Below, piece after piece: positions 1 through 8,771 of a stretch of 14,852 nt of DNA (position 1 is its first letter; every line of letters begins with the position of its first letter). Source of the DNA: Phenylobacterium aquaticum (GTDB lineage Bacteria; Pseudomonadota; Alphaproteobacteria; Caulobacterales; Caulobacteraceae); contig NZ_CANCLE010000100.1 of the NCBI RefSeq assembly GCF_947378715.1, forward strand, positions 1-14,852. Direction: 5' to 3'. The notes beneath the pieces are model-generated. The model worked only from the letters and a program-made list of their open reading frames with translations. It was not told the origin of the DNA and did not search any database. The position numbers were made by a program, and so were the translations under genes.

Positions 1-254
1 CCGACGCCGCGCTGGCTGACATAGAGCGAGTGCAGGAAATCCCCGGCCCGATGATAGGCCGCCACCCCCACGATGCGGTGGTCGAGGACGGCGACATAGA
101 GGTCCTCCTCCCGGGCGTCCCGCAGGAAGTCCTGCGGATTGTGCCGCCAGGCCGGCAGCCAGGTGAAGGTGTCGCGCAGCACCGCCACGCAGAGCGCCGC
201 GCAGATCGGCTGCTCTCCCCAGCGGACGAGACGGACCTGGCCGGGAAACCTCAG
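1..254 (-). CDS. GNAT family N-acetyltransferase, 3' part cut by window edge
   Basis: The minus-strand frame is open from about 254 to the window edge and gives about 84 residues. They look like the N-terminal half of a GCN5-related acetyltransferase, which moves an acetyl group from acetyl-CoA to an amine; the substrate cannot be told. Seen in the sequence: the strand pair EEDLYVAVLDHRIVGVAAYH followed by FLHSLYVSQRGVG, which resembles GNAT beta strands 2-4 running into the acetyl-CoA pyrophosphate loop (Q/R-x-x-G-x-G). The rest of that loop and the C-terminal half lie outside the window. No ATG, GTG or TTG is found at a sensible 5' position. The best start is CTG at 254-252, which overlaps the TGA of the upstream hydrolase (CTGA) and has GGAG eight bases before it. 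That start is inferred. The overlap suggests translational coupling with the hydrolase. Confidence 0.62.
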   Translation of the reverse strand, partial: MRFPGQVRLVRWGEQPICAALCVAVLRDTFTWLPAWRHNPQDFLRDAREEDLYVAVLDHRIVGVAAYHRAGDFLHSLYVSQRGV

Positions 255-1156
255 GCGAGACGCTCCGCGATCCAGCCCCCGGCCTTGGCGATGGCGGCGC
301 GGCCAGCCCCCAGGAACCCGTAGAAGGCGTGCCAGACGTGGATCATCTCCGGCCAGACCTCGAGCGTCACCGGCACGGCGGCGAGACCCGCCCGCTCGGC
401 CACCAGCAGGGCGTCGGAGAGCAACACCTCCTCCGAGCCCACATGGATCAGGATCGGCGCCAGGCCGGCGAAGTCCGAACGGACCGGCGAGGCCAGGCCC
501 GGGTCGGTCGCGCCGCCCAGATAGGCGGCGGCGAATTCGGCCAGCGCTACGCCGGTGATCATCGGGTCGGTGGCGAGCTTGGCCTCATAGGAGACCCCGG
601 TCGGCGTCATGCTGGCCCAGGGGCTGATCAGGAACAGGCCGGCCGGCTGCGGCAGGCCCGCCGCGCGGACGGCCAGGGCCGTGGCCAGGGTCAGGCCACC
701 CCCGGCGCTGTCCCCGGCGATGACGATCCTGGCGGCCGCGAAACCCTCGTCGAGCAGGGCGCGATAGGCGGCCAGCGCATCGTCGACCGCCGCCGGATAG
801 GGGTCCTCCGGCGCCATGCGATAGTCGGGGGTGACGGCGACCGCGCCGGCCGCCAGGGCCAGCTGGGCGGTCAGGCCGCGATGGCTCTTGGGGCTGCCCA
901 GGCAATAGCCGCCCCCGTGCAGATAGAGGATGACCTTGGTCGGGTCGGCGCCCGGCGGCGTGTGCCGCTCGGCGGGGCGACCGGCGAAGGTGACGGCCTC
1001 ATAGACGTGGCCTTCCGGCAGGGGGGCCATGTCGCCAAAGGCGTCCATGCCCGGCCGGCGCTCGGCGAAGGTCAGGCCCTCGGTGGTCGGCGCGTCGGGC
1101 ATGCTGGCCAGCAACGCCCGCACCGCCCCGATCTCAGGATCTTTCCACTCGGCCAT
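251..1156 (-). CDS. alpha/beta hydrolase, hormone-sensitive-lipase (family IV) esterase type
   Basis: Predicted cytosolic carboxylesterase or lipase-like enzyme acting on short acyl esters; the natural substrate is unknown. Numbering from an upstream in-frame ATG at 1162 (303 residues), the family IV oxyanion-hole motif HGGG is at 82-85. The nucleophile elbow GDSAGG is at 150-155 with Ser152. The acidic residue is in GSEEVLLSD (probably Glu244, possibly Asp250), and the likely catalytic His275 is in PEMIHVWHAF. Length is normal for the family. There is no signal peptide or membrane segment. I prefer the second ATG at 1156 (301 residues, MAEWKDPE), because GGGGA at 1167-1163 lies six bases before it but directly abuts the upstream ATG. 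The gene lies beyond the hairpins after lpdA, so it is probably a separate unit, and its stop overlaps the start of the acetyltransferase. Confidence 0.88.
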   Translation of the reverse strand: MAEWKDPEIGAVRALLASMPDAPTTEGLTFAERRPGMDAFGDMAPLPEGHVYEAVTFAGRPAERHTPPGADPTKVILYLHGGGYCLGSPKSHRGLTAQLALAAGAVAVTPDYRMAPEDPYPAAVDDALAAYRALLDEGFAAARIVIAGDSAGGGLTLATALAVRAAGLPQPAGLFLISPWASMTPTGVSYEAKLATDPMITGVALAEFAAAYLGGATDPGLASPVRSDFAGLAPILIHVGSEEVLLSDALLVAERAGLAAVPVTLEVWPEMIHVWHAFYGFLGAGRAAIAKAGGWIAERLA

Positions 1157-1194
1157 CGTCATTCCCCATATGTCGTTGGGGGCAGCCTAGCGCG

Positions 1195-1219
1195 AAAACC
1201 GTCCGGCGCGAGGGACGGT
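1195..1219 (-). terminator. putative intrinsic terminator after lpdA
   Basis: Read on the minus strand, ACCGTCC (1219-1213) and GGACGGT (1204-1198) form a perfect 7-bp GC-rich stem with an 8-base loop. The stem runs directly into a short T tract (TTTT at 1198-1195, whose first T is also the last stem base). It lies about 47-70 bases past the lpdA stop and before the hydrolase, where the end of the suc-lpd transcript would be expected. The T tract is short, so termination may be partial. Confidence 0.5.
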
Positions 1220-1259
1220 GGGCGAGATTCCACCCTGGGACGGGCAGAATCTCGCCACC
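1217..1259 (-). repeat. long inverted repeat just downstream of lpdA
   Basis: GGTGGGCGAGATTC (1217-1230) is the complement of GAATCTCGCCACC (1247-1259) apart from one extra G, with a 16-base loop. The stem of 13 pairs begins seven bases after the lpdA stop codon. No T tract follows, so alone it is not a classical intrinsic terminator. It could protect the 3' end of the message or help termination. Its distal arm shares three bases with the adjacent terminator-like hairpin, so the two cannot both fold fully. Confidence 0.55.
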
Positions 1260-1265
1260 TTGAAC

Positions 1266-2666
<1,401 letters not shown>

Positions 2667-2693
2667 GAGCCTCGGATCCAGGTGGAAGACTTG

Positions 2694-2720
2694 GCGCCGA
2701 GATATAGGCGTTTTCGGCGC
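2694..2720 (-). repeat. 7-bp inverted repeat around a -10-like box, vapC-lpdA gap
   Basis: GCGCCGA (2694-2700) and TCGGCGC (2714-2720) are perfect complements separated by 13 bases. Inside the loop, on the minus strand, is CTATATC (2707-2701), which fits the CTANAWC part of the Caulobacter housekeeping -10 form. No convincing -35 box is seen. It could be an operator around a weak lpdA promoter, or an RNA hairpin separating vapC from lpdA. The symmetry is seen; both functions are inferred. Confidence 0.35.
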
Positions 2721-2794
2721 GACGCGAGGCGGGCGGGTCAGAAACTTGGCTCAATCGGCGTGATCGCCGCCCAGCCGGTCAAATCGTCGCGGGC

Positions 2795-3277
2795 TCAGCG
2801 GTCGCCAGACACTAGGGCCGCCTTCATCCGCCGCGCCAGGGCCGCCTCGGAATAGTCGCGCGCGCCGGCCGGATCGGACCAGTCGAGCAGGGCTAGGCCC
2901 TTCACCCGCAGAAAGGCCCAGGCGTCGGTGGTCACGAGGGTCCAGCCCCGGCTGAGCGCCTGGCCGGCGACCAGGGTGTCGAAGGCGCCGATCCCCTGGC
3001 CGTCCCGCTCCAGCTCCATCCGCAGGCGGGCCGCCGCCAGGGCGTCCTCGGCGGTCCAGGCCTCGACCTCGATCTCGCCGACCAGGGCGTCGATGCGCAT
3101 CAGATCCTGGTCGACACGCGGCCCCTTGAGCGCGGCCAGGGCCAGCTCATTCAGGACGATGCTGGAGAGGCAGGCCTGGGCGCCCAGGGCGCGGGCCTCG
3201 TCCAGCCGCCTGCGATAGTGCGGCTCGGCGCCGCTGAGCAGCGCCATCACCACCCGGGTGTCGAGGCCAAGGATCAT
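2795..3277 (-). CDS. vapC: PIN-domain ribonuclease toxin, VapC type
   Basis: Predicted Mg2+-dependent RNase toxin of a type II toxin-antitoxin pair. VapC enzymes usually cut tRNA or rRNA; the target here is unknown. Of 160 residues, about 1-133 form the PIN domain. The four expected acidic positions are present: Asp6 in MILGLDTRVV, Glu44 in VLNELALAAL, Asp100 in GIGAFDTLVAG, and Asp118 in LVTTDAWAF. The active site therefore appears intact. A basic tail of about 27 residues after the domain (DPAGARDYSEAALARRMKAA) makes it longer than most VapCs. The start codon overlaps the vapB stop by four bases (ATGA), typical of translational coupling. It sits between sucB and lpdA, an unusual site. A PIN protein could act otherwise, but the VapB-like partner makes the toxin reading strong. 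Confidence 0.88.
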   Translation of the reverse strand: MILGLDTRVVMALLSGAEPHYRRRLDEARALGAQACLSSIVLNELALAALKGPRVDQDLMRIDALVGEIEVEAWTAEDALAAARLRMELERDGQGIGAFDTLVAGQALSRGWTLVTTDAWAFLRVKGLALLDWSDPAGARDYSEAALARRMKAALVSGDR

Positions 3278-3525
3278 GCGCCGAACTCCGGCGGCGCGGG
3301 GGCCGTGGGCTGGGGCGGGCGTTCGGGGAACGGCTGGTCAGGGTCCGCCAGGGCGTCGAGCCGGGCCCAGAGGCCGGCGAAGTCCGCGCGGACCGGCTCC
3401 AGGATCACCCGGTCGCCCTCCTTGCGGATGCGCACCTCGGTCCCCTCGAAGCGGAAGGCCTTGGGCAGGCGCACAGCCTGGCTGCCGCCATGGGCGAAGA
3501 GCTTGGCCTTCAGGACATCAGCCAC
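3274..3525 (-). CDS. vapB: VapB-type antitoxin, AbrB/SpoVT swapped-hairpin fold
   Basis: The antitoxin binds and blocks VapC and is expected to repress its own promoter through an N-terminal DNA-binding domain. The 83 residues show the VapB consensus: KLFAHGGSQAVRLPKAFRF at about 8-26, then EVRIRKEGDRVILEPV at about 30-45, forming the swapped-hairpin AbrB fold. The C-terminal part (from about 50, with Trp53 and a proline-rich end) would be the toxin-binding tail. The start is GTG at 3525, chosen because GGAG at 3535-3532 lies six bases upstream and no other start fits. That GGAG is inside one arm of a perfect inverted repeat. The stop overlaps vapC by four bases. The gene begins 57 bases after sucB, so read-through from the suc promoter could add to its own promoter. 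Confidence 0.9.
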   Translation of the reverse strand: MADVLKAKLFAHGGSQAVRLPKAFRFEGTEVRIRKEGDRVILEPVRADFAGLWARLDALADPDQPFPERPPQPTAPAPPEFGA

Positions 3526-3530
3526 GACGA

Positions 3531-3561
3531 ACTCCGTATCTACATTCAGTAGATACGGAGT
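3531..3561 (-). promoter_or_regulatory. 13-bp perfect inverted repeat, probable VapBC operator
   Basis: ACTCCGTATCTAC (3531-3543) and GTAGATACGGAGT (3549-3561) are perfect complements with a 5-base spacer. The element lies six bases upstream of vapB. AbrB-type antitoxins with their toxins normally bind such repeats to repress their own operon. The arm far from the gene contains the candidate -10 box; the arm near the gene contains the vapB ribosome binding site GGAG (3535-3532). As RNA, the same repeat would form a 13-bp hairpin that hides that site if transcription starts upstream of it. It is noticeably AT-richer than its surroundings. Confidence 0.82.
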
Positions 3562-3578
3562 CGATATCTGTCTGGCAA
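3550..3578 (-). promoter_or_regulatory. candidate vapBC promoter
   Basis: On the minus strand, TTGCCA (3578-3573) is followed after exactly 17 bases by TATCTA (3555-3550). The -35 matches TTGACA at five of six positions; the -10 matches TATAAT at only three. The -10 is inside the operator arm, so bound VapBC would exclude RNA polymerase. The -35 lies in the last bases between sucB and vapB, close to the sucB stop. Confidence 0.5.
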
Positions 3579-3582
3579 GGCT

Positions 3583-4803
<1,221 letters not shown>

Positions 4804-4861
4804 TGATAGGGTCTTTCTGTCTCGCGGAGTTGGGGGAGGACTGTTGCTGTTCTGCGTGGGT

Positions 4862-7813
4862 TTAGGCGAAGGCCTCGGCCAGGAAGGCCTGTAGCTCGCG
4901 CATGTGACGGCTCATCTGGCCGGCGGCGGTGGAGGCGGAGGCCGGGCGGCCGACATAGCGGGCGCGCTTGGCCTTGACCTTCAGCCGGTCGAGGGTGAGC
5001 TCCAGCCACGGGTCGACAAAGGTCCAGCCGCCCATGTTCTTCGGCTCTTCCTGGCACCAGACCAGCTCGGCGTTGGGGAACCGCGCCAGTTCGGTGGAGA
5101 GCGACTTCACCGGCCACGGATAGAACTGCTCCAGGCGCATCAGATAGACGTCATTGACGCCCTTCTCCTCGCGGGCCTCCAGCAGGTCGTAATAGACCTT
5201 GCCCGAGCAGAGCACGACGCGACGGATCTTCTCAGGCGCTGCAAGCTCGACGGTGGTGTTGCGCTGACGCTCGGCGTCGTCGTGCAGCACCCGGTGGAAG
5301 GACGAGCCCTCGGCCATGTCCACCAGCCGCGAGACCGCCTTCTTGTGCCGCAGCAGCGACTTCGGCGTCATGACGATCAGCGGCTTGCGGAATTCGCGAC
5401 GCATCTGCCGGCGCAGCACATGGAAATAATTGGCCGGGGTCGAGCAGTTGACGACCTGTAGATTGTCCTCGGCGCAGAGCTGGAGGAAGCGCTCCAGCCG
5501 GGCGGAGGAGTGTTCCGGACCTTGGCCTTCGTAGCCGTGGGGCAGGAGCATCACCAGGCCGCTCATCCGCAGCCACTTGCGTTCGCCCGACGAGATGAAC
5601 TGATCGATCACCACCTGGGCGCCATTGGCGAAGTCGCCGAACTGGCCTTCCCAGAGGACGAGGGTCTTGGGATCGGCGAGCGAGAAGCCGTATTCGAAGC
5701 CCAGCACCGCCTCTTCCGACAAGGGCGAATCCAGCACCTCGAAGTGGGCCTGGCCGGGACGCAGATTGGCCAGCGGGGTGTAGTGCTCCTCGGTGGTCTG
5801 GTCGATCAGGTCTGAGTGGCGCTGCACGAAGGTGCCGCGCACGCTGTCCTGGCCGGCCAGGCGGACCGGGAAGCCCTCGTCGAGCAGGCTGGCGAAGGCC
5901 AGGTGCTCGCCGGTCGACCAGTCCAGGTTCTCGCCCGACTCGATCGCCACGCGACGGCCGTCGATGGCCCGCTTGACGGTCTTGTGGATGTCCAGGCTGG
6001 CGGGGATGGCGGTGATCTTCTGGCCGAGGTCGATCAGCTTCTGCAGCGGCACCGAGGTGTCGCCGCGCCGGTCGTCGCTGTCGGGCAGGGCCAGGCCCGC
6101 CCAGGCGCCGTCCAGCCAGTCGGCCTTGTTGGCCTTATAGACCTTGCCGGCCTCCATCTCGCCGTCGAGGAAGGCGTCGAACTCGCTGATCCAGCCGTCG
6201 ACCTCCTCGCGGGTGGTCACGCCCTCGGCGACCAGCTGGCGGGTGTAGAGCTCCCGCGTGGTCGGGTGGTCCTTGATCTTGGCGTACATCAAGGGCGAGG
6301 TCATGGTCGGGTCGTCACCCTCGTTGTGACCGAACCGGCGGTAGCAGAACATGTCGATGACGACATCCTTGCCGAACTGCTGGCGGAACTCGGTGGCGAC
6401 CTTGGCCACATAGGTGACGGCTTCCGGATCGTCGCCGTTCACGTGGAAGATCGGCGCCTCGACCATCAGGGCCACGTCCGACGGATAGGGCGAGGACCTG
6501 GAATATTGCGGCGCGGTGGTGAAACCGATCTGGTTGTTGACGATGAAGTGGATGGTCCCGCCGGTGCGATAACCCTTCACCCCGGAGATGGCGAAGCACT
6601 CGGCCACCACCCCCTGGCCCGCGAAGGCCGCGTCGCCGTGCATCAGGAGCGGCAGGACATGGGTGCGGCCGGCGTCGGAGGTCTCGCGCAGCTGGAAGGC
6701 CTGCTTGGCGCGGGCCTTGCCCAGCACCACGGGATTGACGATCTCCAGGTGCGACGGGTTGGCGGTCAAGGACAGGTGGACGGAATTGCCGTCGAAGGCG
6801 CGGTCCGAGGAGGCGCCCATGTGGTACTTCACGTCGCCCGAGCCCTCGACGTCGGACGGCAGGGTCGAGCCGCCCTGGAACTCGTGGAAGATCACCTGGT
6901 AGGGCTTGGCCATCACGGCGGCCAGCACGTTCAGGCGACCCCGGTGCGGCATGCCCAGCACGATGTCGGTCACGCCCAAGGCGCCGCCGCGCTTGATGAT
7001 CTGCTCCAGGGCCGGGATCATCGCCTCGCCGCCGTCCAGGCCGAAGCGCTTGGTGCCGGGGAAGCGCTTGTGCAGGAACTTCTCGAAGCCCTCGGTCTCG
7101 ATCAGCTTCTTGAGGATCGCGATCTTGCCCTGCTGGGTGAAGACGATCTCCTTGTCGCGACCCTCGATGCGCTCCTGCAGCCAGGCCTTCTGGGCCGGGT
7201 CGGAGATGTGCATGTACTGGACGCCGACATCGGCGCAGTAGGTGCGCTTCAGGATCGCCAGGATCTCGCGGATCGTACCGGTCTCCAGGCCCAGCACGAA
7301 GTCCAGGAAGATCGGCCGGTCATAGTCGGCCTCGGTGAAGCCGTAGCTGGCGGGATCGAGCTCGGTGGCGTCGCCGGGCGGGATGTTGATGCCCAGGGGG
7401 TCCAGATTGGCCCGCAGGTGGCCGCGCATCCGATAGGCGCGGATCATCATGATGGCGCGCAGCGAATCCAGCGTCGCGGCCCGGACCTTCTCGGGACTGG
7501 CCTGTGGCGCGCGGGTCTCGATCTTGTTGGCGAGCTTGGATTCGACCGCCGGCCAGAGCCCGTCGATGGCGGAAAGCCAGTCGGGGCGCTGGGCCGGGGC
7601 GGTCGTGTGGGTCCAGGCGGGCTTGGCGGTTGCCGCCTTCACCTCGTCGGCGCGGTCCTGAAGGGAGGCGAAGAACGCCTTCCAGGAGGGCTCGACCGCG
7701 TTCGGGTCGGCCGCCCATTTGGCGTAGAGCCCCTCCACGAATGCGGCGTTGCCGCCGTACAGGAAGGAGGTCTCCGCGAGCACCTCGTTGATCAGACTTC
7801 CGTCGTCCGCCAT
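4862..7813 (-). CDS. sucA: 2-oxoglutarate dehydrogenase E1, thiamine-diphosphate dependent
   Basis: E1 decarboxylates 2-oxoglutarate on thiamine diphosphate and succinylates the E2 lipoyl arm; this is the entry and flux-controlling step of the complex. The 983 residues match the usual family length. Seen: the N-terminal segment typical of E1o (FLYGGNAAFVEGLYAKW, 17-33), which in the family contacts E2; GMPHRGRLN at 287-295; ANPSHLE at 351-357; the ThDP/Mg motif GDAAFAGQG at 393-401 ending in NNQIGFTT at 426-433; YRRFGHNEGDDP at 491-502; and the transketolase-like LPHGYEGQGPEHSSARLE in the C-terminal third. No break or missing motif was found. It follows sucD after a 79-base gap that contains an imperfect hairpin. 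The start at 7813 is supported by the family N-terminus. Confidence 0.98.
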   Translation of the reverse strand: MADDGSLINEVLAETSFLYGGNAAFVEGLYAKWAADPNAVEPSWKAFFASLQDRADEVKAATAKPAWTHTTAPAQRPDWLSAIDGLWPAVESKLANKIETRAPQASPEKVRAATLDSLRAIMMIRAYRMRGHLRANLDPLGINIPPGDATELDPASYGFTEADYDRPIFLDFVLGLETGTIREILAILKRTYCADVGVQYMHISDPAQKAWLQERIEGRDKEIVFTQQGKIAILKKLIETEGFEKFLHKRFPGTKRFGLDGGEAMIPALEQIIKRGGALGVTDIVLGMPHRGRLNVLAAVMAKPYQVIFHEFQGGSTLPSDVEGSGDVKYHMGASSDRAFDGNSVHLSLTANPSHLEIVNPVVLGKARAKQAFQLRETSDAGRTHVLPLLMHGDAAFAGQGVVAECFAISGVKGYRTGGTIHFIVNNQIGFTTAPQYSRSSPYPSDVALMVEAPIFHVNGDDPEAVTYVAKVATEFRQQFGKDVVIDMFCYRRFGHNEGDDPTMTSPLMYAKIKDHPTTRELYTRQLVAEGVTTREEVDGWISEFDAFLDGEMEAGKVYKANKADWLDGAWAGLALPDSDDRRGDTSVPLQKLIDLGQKITAIPASLDIHKTVKRAIDGRRVAIESGENLDWSTGEHLAFASLLDEGFPVRLAGQDSVRGTFVQRHSDLIDQTTEEHYTPLANLRPGQAHFEVLDSPLSEEAVLGFEYGFSLADPKTLVLWEGQFGDFANGAQVVIDQFISSGERKWLRMSGLVMLLPHGYEGQGPEHSSARLERFLQLCAEDNLQVVNCSTPANYFHVLRRQMRREFRKPLIVMTPKSLLRHKKAVSRLVDMAEGSSFHRVLHDDAERQRNTTVELAAPEKIRRVVLCSGKVYYDLLEAREEKGVNDVYLMRLEQFYPWPVKSLSTELARFPNAELVWCQEEPKNMGGWTFVDPWLELTLDRLKVKAKRARYVGRPASASTAAGQMSRHMRELQAFLAEAFA

Positions 7814-7828
7814 GTCATCCGCTTTCCC

Positions 7829-7873
7829 GGCGGACCGCGGAGCTTCTGGAAGAGGAGCCGAGCGCGGACCGCC
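7829..7873 (-). repeat. imperfect inverted repeat in the sucD-sucA gap
   Basis: GGCGGACCGCG (7829-7839) pairs with CGCGGACCGCC (7863-7873) except for one central A-A mismatch, giving 5+5 GC pairs around a 23-base loop. Both arms contain the 9-mer GCGGACCGC, so the element is at once a direct and an inverted repeat. It lies between the sucD stop and the sucA start. No T tract follows, so it is not an obvious terminator; a processing or stability hairpin inside the polycistronic message is possible. Confidence 0.45.
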
Positions 7874-7892
7874 CTACGCTTGAATTTGCCGT

Positions 7893-8771
7893 TTAGGCGC
7901 CTTTCAGCACCTCGAGCAGGGTCTCGCCGAGTCGCGCCGGAGACGGTGACACGCGGATCCCCGCAGCCTCCATCGCAGCAATCTTGTCCTCGGCGCCGCC
8001 CTTGCCGCCCGAAATGATGGCCCCCGCGTGACCCATACGCCGCCCAGGAGGGGCGGTGCGTCCCGCAATGAAGCCCACCATAGGCTTCTTGATGGCTGAA
8101 TTCTTGATGAACTCCGCCGCATCTTCTTCAGCCGACCCGCCGATTTCGCCGATCATGATGATCGATTCCGTCTCCGGGTCCTTCAGGAACAGGTCGAGCA
8201 TGTCGATGAACTCGGTCCCCTTGACCGGGTCGCCGCCGATGCCGACCGCCGTCGTCTGGCCCAGGCCCACATTCGTGGTCTGGAACACGGCTTCGTAGGT
8301 AAGCGTGCCCGAGCGGGAGACAACACCCACCGAGCCCTTCTTGAAGATGTTTCCCGGCATGATGCCGATCTTGCAGGCTTCCGGCGTCAAAACGCCCGGG
8401 CAATTGGGCCCAATGAGGCGGGACTTGGATCCGGACAGGGCGCGCTTGACCTTGATCATGTCGATCACCGGTATGCCCTCGGTGATGCAGATGATCAGCG
8501 GGATCTCCGCGTCGATGGCTTCCAGGATCGAATCGGCCGCGAAGGGCGGCGGGACATAGATCACGCTGGCGTCGGCGCCGGTCTGGCGAACCGCCTCGCC
8601 CACGGTGTCGAACACCGGCAGGCCGATATGGGTCGAGCCGCCTTTGCCGGGCGTCACGCCGCCGACCATCTTGGTCCCGTAGGCGATGGCCTGTTCAGAG
8701 TGGAACGTGCCCTGGGCGCCGGTGATGCCCTGGCAGATGACCCGGGTTTCCTTGCCGATAAGGATGGACAT
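7893..8771 (-). CDS. sucD: succinyl-CoA synthetase alpha subunit
   Basis: Partner of SucC in succinyl-CoA synthetase, which converts succinyl-CoA, phosphate and NDP to succinate, CoA and NTP. The alpha subunit binds CoA and carries the phosphohistidine. In 292 residues: the N-terminal CoA-binding Rossmann part (ICQGITGAQGTFH at 12-24, GGVTPGKGG at 37-45), CITEGIP at 95-101, GPNCPG at 121-126, and the active-site loop RRMGHAGAIISGGKG with His248 as the phosphorylated residue. Length is normal. Its ATG overlaps the sucC stop by one base (TAATG), with GGGGGA seven bases upstream inside sucC, so the two subunits are probably translationally coupled for equal amounts. The stop is followed by the hairpin gap before sucA. 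Confidence 0.98.
   Translation of the reverse strand: MSILIGKETRVICQGITGAQGTFHSEQAIAYGTKMVGGVTPGKGGSTHIGLPVFDTVGEAVRQTGADASVIYVPPPFAADSILEAIDAEIPLIICITEGIPVIDMIKVKRALSGSKSRLIGPNCPGVLTPEACKIGIMPGNIFKKGSVGVVSRSGTLTYEAVFQTTNVGLGQTTAVGIGGDPVKGTEFIDMLDLFLKDPETESIIMIGEIGGSAEEDAAEFIKNSAIKKPMVGFIAGRTAPPGRRMGHAGAIISGGKGGAEDKIAAMEAAGIRVSPSPARLGETLLEVLKGA

Noticed and set aside
5816..8017. Long plus-strand open frame (733 codons) opposite sucA and sucD.
   Set aside because: It is fully antisense to certain genes, has a His/Gly/Ala/Leu-rich low-complexity translation without family motifs, and is the usual by-product of strong third-position G+C bias.
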